From contig SKTZ01000021.1 in NCBI GenBank assembly GCA_007122335.1, positions 19,406 through 83,405 of the forward strand: a stretch of 64,000 nucleotides of DNA, written 5' to 3'. The stretch is from Bacillota bacterium (GTDB lineage: Bacteria; Bacillota; Halanaerobiia; B1SED10-174). The translations under genes and the position numbers were made by a program. A model generated the notes under the pieces. That model was not told where the DNA came from. It searched no databases and was given only the letters and a program-made list of their open reading frames with translations. This document shows positions 18,504-28,262 of this stretch, in pieces (the stretch's first letter is position 1; every line of letters starts with the position of its first letter).

Positions 18504-19241
18504 ATGAAAATGGGTTTTCTTTATAAGGCAATTCAGTTTATTGTTCTTGTTGGGATAACGCTGGGTAGTTTGCTTTTAAGCTTTCATTTTTTTGGTTTGA
18601 TTTCTCCTGATATTTATATTTATTTCCTTAGAACCCTCTATCAAAATTACCTGGCAGGTGTTATTGCTCTGGTTGTTTTCTTTTTGGGGATTTTAAGTCT
18701 TCTGCCCTATTTCTTAAGGACTGAACCCCGAAATACAATGGTTCGTGATGGAAAAACCGGTGCAATCAGGGTTTCACTTGACGCTGTTGAGGGTTTAATC
18801 TACAGATTTGTTTCCCGACAGGAGGGTGTAAAAGAAGTAAAAACCTATATTAAACCCATAGAAGGCGGACTGTTTATACGCCTGAAACTCGGGGTTTGCC
18901 CCTATCAGGAGATCCCCGACCTGGTTACGGAAATCCAGGAATCGCTGCAGGATTATGTAAACCAGGTAGTAGGAGTAAAGGTGGAAAAAATTGAGACTGT
19001 AGTTCATAGTATTGAAAGCGAGGAAAGAGATACTTTTGATCGTAAGCGGGAAAAAGCCAAACCAGAAAAGGTAGAAAAAGAAATAGCTGAAAAATACGAA
19101 AAAGAAAAAGAAAAAGAAATTGAAAAAGAAATTGAAAAAACTGAAGAGCAGATTCTGGAGGAAGAAACAGAAGAAAAGTGGTATGGTGAAGAAACCACTG
19201 AGGAAGAAATTGAGGAAAGAAAGCAGGATAAAGATTTTTAA
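18504..19241 (+). CDS. amaP: AmaP-like alkaline shock response membrane anchor protein
   Basis: Two N-terminal TMs, GAIRVSLDAVEGLIYRFVSRQEGVKEVKTYIKPIEGGLFIRLKLGVCPYQEIPDLVTEIQESLQDYV; next to Asp23. Confidence 0.8.
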   Translation: MKMGFLYKAIQFIVLVGITLGSLLLSFHFFGLISPDIYIYFLRTLYQNYLAGVIALVVFFLGILSLLPYFLRTEPRNTMVRDGKTGAIRVSLDAVEGLIYRFVSRQEGVKEVKTYIKPIEGGLFIRLKLGVCPYQEIPDLVTEIQESLQDYVNQVVGVKVEKIETVVHSIESEERDTFDRKREKAKPEKVEKEIAEKYEKEKEKEIEKEIEKTEEQILEEETEEKWYGEETTEEEIEERKQDKDF

Positions 19242-19356
19242 AACAGGGCCTCGGAAAAATAGACTAGAAAACGAGATGAGATCTGTACCCATTAACAGGT
19301 TTAGCTTTTTTTGGCTGTGCTCGGGGTAACAATTTTTCCGCTCCCGTATTGAGTAG

Positions 19357-19779
19357 GTGAGGTTTGTTTTGGCAACGATAATTAGTCGAAGACAGCAGAG
19401 AGAATGGGCCGTCCAGGTCCTTTATCTCATTGGACAAACCAATTATGATTTTGCCCAAGCCTGGAAGTATTTTTTGTTATTGGAACCCGCAGCGGAAAAA
19501 GCTACTTATACTGAAAAACTTGTCCAGGGTGTCCTGGAAAAAAAAGAGGAACTGGATCAAAACATAAAAAAATACCTTTCCAGGTGGAAACTGGAAAGGC
19601 TATCCCGGGTTGATCTTAATATTATTAGAATTGGTCTCTTTGAAATGAAGTTCTGTCCTGATATCCCCGATGCCGTGGCAGTGGATGAGGCTATTGAATT
19701 AGGGAAAGCTTTTGGAGGAGAGGAATCGGGGAAGTTCATTAATGGATTGCTGGGGCGATTTTTTGAAAAGCAGGGCTGA
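19357..19779 (+). CDS. nusB: Transcription antitermination factor NusB
   Basis: SRRQQREWAVQVLYL...RLSRVDLNIIRIGLFEMKFCPDIPDAVAVDEAIELGKAFGGEESGKFINGLLGRF. Confidence 0.93.
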   Translation: MRFVLATIISRRQQREWAVQVLYLIGQTNYDFAQAWKYFLLLEPAAEKATYTEKLVQGVLEKKEELDQNIKKYLSRWKLERLSRVDLNIIRIGLFEMKFCPDIPDAVAVDEAIELGKAFGGEESGKFINGLLGRFFEKQG

Positions 19780-19797
19780 GAAGGCCTGCTTTTTTTA
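19769..19797 (+). terminator. Terminator overlapping the nusB 3' end
   Basis: AGCAGG-GCTGAGAAGG-CCTGCT followed by TTTTTTT. Confidence 0.7.
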
Positions 19798-20853
19798 GTA
19801 AAGGAGCATAAAAACAAAAGGCAGGATCAACTTGAGAACCATCAGACGGGAAAGATGCATCAGGGAAATTGCAACGGGATTGCGATTTTCCTGTAGGGCG
19901 AGAGCAGTCATTATTGTAAATCCGGCAGGTGCTGCTGCCAGATAGGCTGAGATGGGATCCCAGCCGGCAAAGCGGTGAATCAGAAAGGCTACAAAAAGGG
20001 AACTCCCGATTATAAGGATAATCGATAAAATAAGGGGGATAATAATCTGGGCACTTATTATCGCTGTTAGGCTTGTTGTATCAATCCGGTCTGCGATCAT
20101 TACTCCTACTCCAATCAAAAACCAATTAAGAAGGTAGTGGGGAGGATGAAAGACCGGGAGTCGTAAACGGCCGCATATAACCATGAAAATAATGGCTCCA
20201 ACAAGCCCCCCTGCAGGAATCTGGGCTGCGTGGCTTAAAAAACCAACTAAAATTGCCCCGGCAAGAGTAAATAAGGCAGATCCCAGAGACCTTTGGGGTT
20301 TGTAAGGAGATTTATTTTCAGCTTTTATTTCGTTCTGGGCTGGTGGGGGTTCGGGGAATTTTATCTTTAACCATTTTAAAGCTACCGGGAAAAGCATCAG
20401 GGTGACAATAAGCCTGGTAATGTGGAAGAAAATTACCACAACAGGGTCGGCATCAGTTGCGACTGCTAAAACGGTCATTTCAGGAAGCCCTCCTACACTG
20501 GAGGAAAGTATTGCTGTATTCAGGTCCAGAGCGGTCAGGGAAGTTATAATGTAGCCAGAAACGAAGGCCAGGCTTAAAGCCCAGAAAGAGACGATAAAGG
20601 CGGGCTTGGCGATCCCAATCAAGGGTTGGCTGGTTTCTTCATTGAAACGGGCACCAACCATTAAACCCAGGGCAACCTGGATAATCAAAACACTGACTTC
20701 GGGAAGTTCAGGAAGTGGTATCCCGATTAACCTAAGTATGGTTAAAAATATCAGGCTTCCCAAAACTGGTGCTGCTGGAAGGCGACCTTTTCTTCCCAGG
20801 AAACTTCCTACCATCCCTAGGACATAGAGAAGAATAAGTTCCAAAATGAACAT
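19795..20853 (-). CDS. AbrB-family membrane transporter/ammonia monooxygenase-like permease
   Basis: Polytopic; GRLPAAPVLGSLIF, SSSVGGLPEMTVLAVATDADPVVVIFFHITRLIVTL and AAAPAGFTIMTALALQENRNPVAISLMHLSRLMVL duplicated AbrB repeats. Confidence 0.85.
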   Translation of the reverse strand: MFILELILLYVLGMVGSFLGRKGRLPAAPVLGSLIFLTILRLIGIPLPELPEVSVLIIQVALGLMVGARFNEETSQPLIGIAKPAFIVSFWALSLAFVSGYIITSLTALDLNTAILSSSVGGLPEMTVLAVATDADPVVVIFFHITRLIVTLMLFPVALKWLKIKFPEPPPAQNEIKAENKSPYKPQRSLGSALFTLAGAILVGFLSHAAQIPAGGLVGAIIFMVICGRLRLPVFHPPHYLLNWFLIGVGVMIADRIDTTSLTAIISAQIIIPLILSIILIIGSSLFVAFLIHRFAGWDPISAYLAAAPAGFTIMTALALQENRNPVAISLMHLSRLMVLKLILPFVFMLLY

Positions 20854-21085
20854 GCCGGGCCTCCTATCTATATTGAAACAAAAATATCATATTTAATTTG
20901 TATAATATTTAATTTTCCTTTTTTTCCTTTCCTTCCTTCTTTTATATTATGCTTTGCTAGAGAAAGTTAAATGGAAAAGGGGAAACCTGACGTAAAAGGA
21001 GCAGGGAGGATTTCAAGGGTCTGGCAGAGAAGGTAATTGGGTGAATACCGGGGAAATTTCTAAACTGAAATACCGGAGGGGTTTT

Positions 21086-21232
21086 ATGTTGGGGCTTAAT
21101 TTTAATCGCCAGTTATTTGATGAGGAGAAGAATAAGAGGCCAGAGGATGTTCTGGCCAGGATAAAATTCGGTTTTTTCTGGCTGGTAATCCTGGTTTTAC
21201 TTTTATTTTTGGTTTTTCGAATACGGAGTTAG
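21086..21232 (+). CDS. Small single-TM protein (48 aa)
   Basis: SD CGGAGGGG before ATG; MLGLNFNRQLFDEEKNKRPEDVLARIKFGFFWLVILVLLLFLVFRIRS. Confidence 0.5.
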   Translation: MLGLNFNRQLFDEEKNKRPEDVLARIKFGFFWLVILVLLLFLVFRIRS

Positions 21233-21244
21233 GGAAGGTTGGCC

Positions 21245-21964
21245 ATGTTTTTTAAATCTAAAAAAACCAAATGGCTTTTTTATTTATCCATAATAATTGT
21301 AATAGTTATTTTTCTGGTGATCAGAGATTCTGGCTACGTTCCCCAGGCTTTCAGCATGCACATGGTTTCCCAAGAAAGAAGAGGAGACAGAATTGTTGTT
21401 TTTGAAGAGAGGGGCGAATTTGTTGCACCCCTCTGGGAACGAGCCAGCTATTATGCAGACCGCAGGCCTGATGAGGAAATTCCACCAGCAAATACAGAAT
21501 ATTTTTTTGAGATTTATTTTTCCGAGGGCCAGAATATATTAGGTCAAAAGGGGCGTTTTGTAGTCTTTCCCGACCGTTTAATTGTTGATGGTAAGGAAAT
21601 AAAACAGGATATGAAGGACTTTTTTGCCTATTGCAAAAAAGTTATGCAAAGCAGTAGATCTCTTGTATCTATGCTCATGGATGCAGGATACCTGGAGGTT
21701 TTGGAACCTGAAATTGGCAGGGAAATTGTTCTTTCTATGGGCGAGATTGACCTCCTCCTGGAAAAATTTAATGATATAGAGGACGGAAGAGAGGGAAATG
21801 CCCCCAATCCTGAGGAAACAGAATATATTTTTATTATTCCCGAAGGAGAAATTCACCTGCAATCGGATAATGAGCTGGTTTTTTCTTTCTGGGGAGGACA
21901 CTGGCATTACGGGGGTGCTGATGACCTGGCTAGCCTTTTACAGGGCATAATTTCCGGAGAATAA
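21245..21964 (+). CDS. Hypothetical membrane-anchored extracytoplasmic protein
   Basis: Long ORF with N-terminal TM, no recognised domain; co-directional with neighbours. Confidence 0.65.
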   Translation: MFFKSKKTKWLFYLSIIIVIVIFLVIRDSGYVPQAFSMHMVSQERRGDRIVVFEERGEFVAPLWERASYYADRRPDEEIPPANTEYFFEIYFSEGQNILGQKGRFVVFPDRLIVDGKEIKQDMKDFFAYCKKVMQSSRSLVSMLMDAGYLEVLEPEIGREIVLSMGEIDLLLEKFNDIEDGREGNAPNPEETEYIFIIPEGEIHLQSDNELVFSFWGGHWHYGGADDLASLLQGIISGE

Positions 21965-21984
21965 ACAGAAGAGGAGCAGCGTTG

Positions 21985-22950
21985 ATGGGACAAACACTTT
22001 TCTGGTTCTTGATTGGGCTTGGTCTATTAATTAAGGGTGGAGATTTTTTTGTTAGTTCAAGTGTGAATCTCGCGCGTATTTTCCGAATTCCGAGGATGAT
22101 TATTGGAGGAACTCTGGTCAGTCTTGCTACGACATTACCTGAATTGATAGTAACAGCAACAGCCAGTTTCCAGGGGAATCCTCAGTTAGCAATCGGCAAC
22201 GCTGTTGGTTCGGTGATTGCTAATAGTGGTCTCATTGTCGGTTTTACTGCCCTTGTCGGTGTGGTTTTAGTGAGGCGCCGCGATTTTGTAATTTCGGCCT
22301 GGGTAATGCTGGGTTCGGCTCTAATATTAAGTTTTCTAATCCTTGATGGGTTTGTTCCCCGCTGGGGTGGCATTGTTTTGCTGCTAACCGGAGCGGTTTA
22401 CCTTGCAGGTGATTTAATCCGGAATTATCGTTTTAATAAAAATGGTGTGAATAAAGAAGCAGAACAGGAAATCCTGGAAAAACACGGAACTGCTCAACGG
22501 AATTTTTTGTTTTTTCTTATTGGAGCGGTGATGGTGGTTGGGGGCAGCCGACTTTTGGTAAATTCAAGCCTGGAAATTGCTGAGTACTTTAATCTTTCAG
22601 CCCTATTTGTTGGCCTTACTATAATTGCTATAGGAACATCGCTCCCCGAATTGACAACGGCAGTTGTTTCCATGCGGAAAAAAGTGGTTGATCTTTCCCT
22701 GGGTAATGTTGTTGGGGCCAATATACTCGGGCTTACATGGGTGTCAGGAATTGCAGCTACGATTAACCCCTTTTCTCTAGGGGGTCTGGGGGACTTACTC
22801 AGTCTATTGGCAATGCTTTTATTTGTGGTAATGCTTCTGGTAATGGGGTTTACCCATTCCAAAATAACCCGCCGGGAAGGGCTGGTGTTGATATTGTTTT
22901 ATTTTGCTTACATATTTGGAGCCTATCAAGCTGGCTTTTTAATAGGCTAG
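21985..22950 (+). CDS. Ca2+/Na+ antiporter (CaxA/YrbG family)
   Basis: Two alpha repeats: GGTLVSLATTLPELIVTATASFQGNPQLAIGNAVGSVIAN and GLTIIAIGTSLPELTTAVVSMRKKVVDLSLGNVVGANILG. Confidence 0.93.
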   Translation: MGQTLFWFLIGLGLLIKGGDFFVSSSVNLARIFRIPRMIIGGTLVSLATTLPELIVTATASFQGNPQLAIGNAVGSVIANSGLIVGFTALVGVVLVRRRDFVISAWVMLGSALILSFLILDGFVPRWGGIVLLLTGAVYLAGDLIRNYRFNKNGVNKEAEQEILEKHGTAQRNFLFFLIGAVMVVGGSRLLVNSSLEIAEYFNLSALFVGLTIIAIGTSLPELTTAVVSMRKKVVDLSLGNVVGANILGLTWVSGIAATINPFSLGGLGDLLSLLAMLLFVVMLLVMGFTHSKITRREGLVLILFYFAYIFGAYQAGFLIG

Positions 22951-22960
22951 GGAGGAAAAA

Positions 22961-24346
22961 ATGGTTAAGATTGCGCTGGTATTAATTATCCTTTTTTCTT
23001 TTGGTTCTTCAGCCATTGGGAGTGCTGAAATTCACCACTGGGAAGATTTGACTGGATTTCCTGGTGGTAGCGGGGAGACAAAAATTTTGCTTGTTCATGG
23101 TTTTCAGCCCGGAGTTTTAACAGATGGGCTTTTGCGAACCCTTCCCATTGAGAACTGGAACCAAATGGTCCGGGCTATAACTAAGAACGAGGAACTGGCC
23201 GGTAATGTAGAAATTTATGTTTTTCTTTACCAGCCCTATTTTGATGATATTGCAAACCTTGCTGAAAAAATGGCTCTGGAAATTAAGCGTGCAGACCTCG
23301 AAGATAAAGAGTTGATAATTATTGCTCATAGTATGGGAGGGTTAATTGCCCGTCATTATATTAATTTTAAGCAGAACAAGGAAAAGGTTAAAGCGCTTTT
23401 TACCCTTGGAACTCCCCACAAGGGCATACCTGTTCTTTTTGCTGCAGAGAACCTGGGGGTTGGCCCCGCAATCCAGGATATGCGGGGGACTCCATGTCTG
23501 ATGGAAAGGTTTGGGTTCATTGAAAAAGAAAACTATAGTTATCTTCAGACCTTAAATAAAGAAGAAGGTTATGCCCACCTGTACTATACCTTTTCTGGAA
23601 GGCTTGACCCCAGCGTTTCCCGCAACTTCTTTTCCTATGTAGGAGAAGCTTATTACCAGTTAATATCATCCCTGCGGGTTCCCGGGGATGGAATTGTTTC
23701 TAACTACAGTTCGAGCCTGGAGGGTGCCCATAATTTCCCGCCAGTAGAAGGAGTTTATCATCAGGGCCTTTTCCAAAACAAGGAAATTATTTCATCCATT
23801 ATTTCCGGGCTTGAGGGTTTAATCCTCGGGAAAAAATTCCCTGTTTCTGGCAGGATCAAAGGGAAAAATGGGGAGGGTCTGGAAGGTATAAAAGTGAGGC
23901 TGGGCTCGGAAACATTAATTACAGATAAACAGGGTTTCTTTCAGAGTTCCAAAAATCTTGAGTTCGGGGAAAAAATCCAACCAGAACCAAAAGAGGAAAT
24001 TTATTTTTTCCCTCCCTCCCAACCAGTTGATGGCAGGGAAGAAGCCTATGATTTTAATTTGAAGGAAACCTTTGCTGTTGGGGGAAAAATCCAGACTTTT
24101 TTCAGCGATGATGACCTCCAGGGAAGTACCATGATAATCAGCAGCGAGGAAAATTATCACAATTTCTTTAAACTGGAAATAGGAAAGGAAGGTTCTTTTC
24201 GGGCGGAAAATATTCCTGCGGGGAATTATCGGTTTTTCCTTTTTCACGAAAACAGGCCGGGTCTTTCCTTTCAAAAATTTGAGGTGGACGAAACTGATTT
24301 AGATCTGGAAGTTAACTTTTTCCACCTGTTTGGTAATAATAACTGA
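22961..24346 (+). CDS. Secreted alpha/beta hydrolase (lipase/PGAP1-like) with C-terminal Ig-like repeats
   Basis: Signal peptide; ILLVHGFQPG, IIAHSMGGLIARHYI, LGTPHKGIP; C-terminal GKNGEGLEGIKVRLGSETLITDKQGFF carboxypeptidase-regulatory-like segment. Confidence 0.8.
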   Translation: MVKIALVLIILFSFGSSAIGSAEIHHWEDLTGFPGGSGETKILLVHGFQPGVLTDGLLRTLPIENWNQMVRAITKNEELAGNVEIYVFLYQPYFDDIANLAEKMALEIKRADLEDKELIIIAHSMGGLIARHYINFKQNKEKVKALFTLGTPHKGIPVLFAAENLGVGPAIQDMRGTPCLMERFGFIEKENYSYLQTLNKEEGYAHLYYTFSGRLDPSVSRNFFSYVGEAYYQLISSLRVPGDGIVSNYSSSLEGAHNFPPVEGVYHQGLFQNKEIISSIISGLEGLILGKKFPVSGRIKGKNGEGLEGIKVRLGSETLITDKQGFFQSSKNLEFGEKIQPEPKEEIYFFPPSQPVDGREEAYDFNLKETFAVGGKIQTFFSDDDLQGSTMIISSEENYHNFFKLEIGKEGSFRAENIPAGNYRFFLFHENRPGLSFQKFEVDETDLDLEVNFFHLFGNNN

Positions 24347-24377
24347 ATACCGGATGACTGGAGGAGGTCTAAATTTT

Positions 24378-26561
24378 ATGGATGAACAACAGATTGTAAA
24401 ACTAATCAGTCAGGAACTCGGTTTGGGACTGGAGCAGGTTCGAAGGACAGTTGAACTGCTCGATGGGGGTAATACCATCCCCTTTATTTCACGCTATCGC
24501 AAAGAAGCAACCGGAGGCCTTGATGAAGAAGTATTGCGTAAACTTGAAGAAAGACTGAATTACCTGCGCAACCTGATGCAGCGAAAAGAAGAGGTGCTCA
24601 GATTAATTGCAGAACAGGAAAAATTAACTCCTGAATTAGAGGAAAAAATAAATCTGGCAACTAAAATGCAGGAACTCGAGGATTTATACCGTCCTTTCCG
24701 ACCCAAACGAAGAACCCGGGCTACCAAAGCCAAGGAAAAAGGCCTGGAGCCCCTGGCCCAGTTGATTTTTTCTCAAAAAGAAGATCTTGCAGAACCTGAC
24801 CTGGAAGCGGAGAAATATCTTGACGAAGAAAAAGAATTGGTGGAAGTTTCCCAGGTCTGGCAGGGGGCCCGAGATATTATTGCCGAATGGGTAGCAGATG
24901 ATCCCGAAGCAAGAGCCCTGGCCAGAAAAAGCAGCTGGGAGAAAGGGATTATTAATTCCCGGGGGCAGACCCAAGAACATTCCCCCTATGAAATGTACTA
25001 TGAGTACAGGGAACCGGTAAAAAAATTGCCTCCCCACCGAGTGCTTGCTCTGAGCAGGGGAGAGAGAGAAGATTTTCTAAAGGTGAATCTGGAAGTCCCC
25101 CAGGAGGAAATTATCGAGCTTTTAGGCAGGAAGTTTATTGAAAACAATGAATTTTTCGGTCGGGAGCATATCGAAGAAGCTATAGAGGAAGGTTATAAGA
25201 GGTTAATCCAGCCTGCTGTGGAAAGAGAAATAAGGAATGATATCTGGGATAAAGCGGAAGAACACGCAATTACCATATTTGCCTCTAACCTGAAAAAACT
25301 CTTGTTGCAACCTCCTGTTAGCGGGGCAAAAATAATGGGGATTGACCCCGCTTTTCGGACCGGCTCCAAAGTGGTGGTTGTGGATGAAACGGGTCGGGTT
25401 TTAACAACAGAGACAATTTTCCCCCATGCTCCCCAGAATAAATGGGAACTGGGGTTACGGGTCCTGGTTGACCTCGTTGAAACCCATGATGTTGATATTA
25501 TTGCGATTGGTAATGGGACAGCCTGCCGGGAAACTGAAAAGCTGGCTGTTGAGGTAATCGAGGAAAGCAAAAATGAACTGAAATATATCGTGGTTGATGA
25601 AGCAGGAGCAAGTGTTTACTCGGCTTCGCCTCTGGCGAAAAAAGAACTCCCAGGAATGGATGTTTCCATGCGGGGAGCGGTATCCATTGCCCGGCGGCTT
25701 CAGGATCCCCTGGCCGAACTGGTAAAAATAGACCCCAAGTCCCTGGGTGTGGGGATGTACCAGCATGATGTAACGGGTTCCAAGTTGAAGGAAAAACTGG
25801 AGCAGGTAGTTGAATCCTGTGTAAACCACGTAGGAGTAGACCTGAATACTGCTTCTCCAGCCCTATTGCGCTATGTGTCCGGAATGAACAGCAGGGTTGC
25901 AGGTGCTGTGGTAAAGGCCCGGGAGGAAGATGGAATTTTTCAGGCCAGGGAGGATCTACTGGATGTTAAAGGCTTTGGAGACAAAACTTTTCAGCAGGCC
26001 GCCGGTTTTCTCCGAATTTATAGTCACCGGGATCCTTTGGCCAGGACCCCAATCCATCCAGAATCCTACTCTGTAGCTGAAAAATTACTAAATAAAATTG
26101 GCTTCAGTTCTGAAGACCTTGAAGATAAAGAAAAAGTTACTCAATTAAGGACAGAATTAAAAGATATTAATCCTTCAACCCTGGTTGAAGAGTTAAACAC
26201 CGGCCTGCCAACTCTGCGGGATATAATTGATTCACTCTCCCGTCCGGGGCGGGACCCCCGGGAAGATTTACCAAAACCAATTTTCCGGACCAATGTTTTA
26301 TCTATTGAAGATCTGGAGGAAGGCATGATTTTGAAAGGAACTGTCCGGAATGTGATTGACTTTGGTGCTTTTGTTGACATTGGAGTTAAAGAGGATGGGC
26401 TCGTTCATATTTCGGAAATGAGTGAACGTTTTGTCCGGGACCCAATGGAACTAGTTTCGGTGGGCGATGTGGTTGAGGTTATGGTAAAAGGAGTTGACCT
26501 GGAAAGAAAAAGAATTGGACTGACCATGGTTCTTCCCAAGGGAAAAAATAGAAAGGGGTGA
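24378..26561 (+). CDS. tex: Tex family S1 RNA-binding protein
   Basis: PFISRYRKEATGGLDEE; GIDPAFRTGSKVVVVDETG; GNGTACRETEKLA; YSASPLAKKELP; SVGMYQHDV-like; VEDGLVHISEMSERFV S1 domain. SD GGAGGAGG before ATG 24378. Confidence 0.95.
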   Translation: MDEQQIVKLISQELGLGLEQVRRTVELLDGGNTIPFISRYRKEATGGLDEEVLRKLEERLNYLRNLMQRKEEVLRLIAEQEKLTPELEEKINLATKMQELEDLYRPFRPKRRTRATKAKEKGLEPLAQLIFSQKEDLAEPDLEAEKYLDEEKELVEVSQVWQGARDIIAEWVADDPEARALARKSSWEKGIINSRGQTQEHSPYEMYYEYREPVKKLPPHRVLALSRGEREDFLKVNLEVPQEEIIELLGRKFIENNEFFGREHIEEAIEEGYKRLIQPAVEREIRNDIWDKAEEHAITIFASNLKKLLLQPPVSGAKIMGIDPAFRTGSKVVVVDETGRVLTTETIFPHAPQNKWELGLRVLVDLVETHDVDIIAIGNGTACRETEKLAVEVIEESKNELKYIVVDEAGASVYSASPLAKKELPGMDVSMRGAVSIARRLQDPLAELVKIDPKSLGVGMYQHDVTGSKLKEKLEQVVESCVNHVGVDLNTASPALLRYVSGMNSRVAGAVVKAREEDGIFQAREDLLDVKGFGDKTFQQAAGFLRIYSHRDPLARTPIHPESYSVAEKLLNKIGFSSEDLEDKEKVTQLRTELKDINPSTLVEELNTGLPTLRDIIDSLSRPGRDPREDLPKPIFRTNVLSIEDLEEGMILKGTVRNVIDFGAFVDIGVKEDGLVHISEMSERFVRDPMELVSVGDVVEVMVKGVDLERKRIGLTMVLPKGKNRKG

Positions 26562-26567
26562 AACAGG

Positions 26568-28262
26568 TTGTTTAATATTCGGATAGGTGGACAGGCAGGA
26601 CAGGGAATGAATACCATTGGAAGTTTGCTTGCAAAAGCCCTATTGCGAATGGGGTTCCATGTTTTTACCTGCAAGGATTACATGTCCAGGATAAGAGGAG
26701 GGCATAATTTTTCTGACATTCGTTTTGGACCCGAACCCCTGCAGGGGGGGGCGGAAAAAGTAGATATTCTTCTCGCTTTAAATGAAGAAACCTGGGAACT
26801 GCACAAAAACACCCTGGGGGAAACGGGGATGCTGGTGTATGACGAAGAGGATTTTACTCCTAAGGGAGAGGAAGGCAAAAGAAAAGGTCTACCCCTGAGT
26901 AAAAAAGCAGAAGAAATTGGAGACAAACGGATAGCAGGGGTCATTGCCCTTGGTTTCATCCACAGTGTTCTTGGTTTGTCTCCGGATGCTCTGGAGAATA
27001 TCCTGGCAGAAAAATTCTCGGGAGAAATTTTGCAAAAAAATATTAAAGCTCTCCAGTGGGGGCATGAGCAGGGTGAGGAAACATTTTCTGTTAAGCCAGC
27101 CAAAGGTTTAAAGGGGACCAAGTTGATCAACGGAAATAATGCTATTGGCATGGGGGCACTGGTTGCGGGAGTCCAATTTTATGCCGCCTACCCCATGACT
27201 CCTTCAACTGGTGTTTTGAATTTTTTGGCTCAACAGGGTGAACGTTTTAATATCCTTGTGGAACAGGCTGAAGATGAAATTGCAGCAATAAATATGGCTT
27301 TAGGTGCTTCTTTCGGGGGAGTTCGAGCTATGACTGGAACTTCCGGTGGCGGTTTTTCCCTGATGGTTGAAGGCCTGGGGCTAGCAGGAATTACGGAAAC
27401 TCCCCTGGTAATACTTAATGCTCAACGGCCTGGCCCTGCTACAGGTTTACCAACGAGAACTGAACAGGGAGACCTGGAATTTGTAATCCATGCTTCCCAG
27501 GGAGAATTCCCCCGGATTGTCCTTGCTCCACGAGATGCTGAAAACGCTTTTTATAAAACGGTTAGGGCTTTTAACCTTGCCGATAAATACCAGGTCCCCG
27601 TTATTATTTTAAGTGACCAGTTTTTAGGAGACTCTGAACAAACTGTCGCTGAATTTGATCCAGAAGCGGTTCAGATAAACCGGGGCAAGCTGGTAAAAGA
27701 TTACCAGGAAGACACCCCCTACTTACGTTACAGGTTTACCGAAGATGGCGTTTCTCCCCGGCTGATTCCCGGAGAAAAAGGGCAGGTTGTTCTCGCGGAT
27801 AGTGATGAACATAATGAAGCTGGGAATATTATAGAAGATGCCCAAACCCGGGCCAAAATGGTGGAGAAGAGAATGAAACGCATGGAAAAAATAAAGGAAG
27901 AAATGGAGCCCCCTCTTTACAATGGGCCGGATCATGACCAGGCCGATTATATCCTGGTTAGTTGGGGTTCCAATTATGGTCCCGTAGAAGAAGCAAGGTT
28001 GGCTCTGAATGATGATGGAATGAAGATTGGACACTATTCTTTTTCCGATATCTGGCCTCTTCCTGAAGGAAAGTGGAGAGAAGTTCTGAAGGGAAAAAGC
28101 TTGATTTTAGTTGAGAATAATTATTCCAGTCAACTGGGCTCACTGCTGCAAAAGGAAGGTCTGGGAAAACCAGAAATCTTCATCGGAAAGTATGACGGCC
28201 GGCCCTTTAGTGGCGATGAATTAAAACGCCGGATTAAGAAGGAGGTGGCAAGCAGTGGTTGA
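26568..28262 (+). CDS. korA: 2-oxoacid:ferredoxin oxidoreductase, fused gamma-alpha subunit
   Basis: IRIGGQAGQGMNTIG...RIRGGHNFSDIRFG; GNNAIGMGALVAGVQFYAAYPMTPSTGVLNFLA; TGTSGGGFSLMVEGLGLAGITETPLVI. Confidence 0.93.
   Translation: MFNIRIGGQAGQGMNTIGSLLAKALLRMGFHVFTCKDYMSRIRGGHNFSDIRFGPEPLQGGAEKVDILLALNEETWELHKNTLGETGMLVYDEEDFTPKGEEGKRKGLPLSKKAEEIGDKRIAGVIALGFIHSVLGLSPDALENILAEKFSGEILQKNIKALQWGHEQGEETFSVKPAKGLKGTKLINGNNAIGMGALVAGVQFYAAYPMTPSTGVLNFLAQQGERFNILVEQAEDEIAAINMALGASFGGVRAMTGTSGGGFSLMVEGLGLAGITETPLVILNAQRPGPATGLPTRTEQGDLEFVIHASQGEFPRIVLAPRDAENAFYKTVRAFNLADKYQVPVIILSDQFLGDSEQTVAEFDPEAVQINRGKLVKDYQEDTPYLRYRFTEDGVSPRLIPGEKGQVVLADSDEHNEAGNIIEDAQTRAKMVEKRMKRMEKIKEEMEPPLYNGPDHDQADYILVSWGSNYGPVEEARLALNDDGMKIGHYSFSDIWPLPEGKWREVLKGKSLILVENNYSSQLGSLLQKEGLGKPEIFIGKYDGRPFSGDELKRRIKKEVASSG

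Noticed and set aside
19085-19140. gaaaaagaaaaag tandem pattern as a CRISPR or regulatory repeat
   Set aside because: It is in frame inside amaP and encodes an E/K-rich tail; no spacers.
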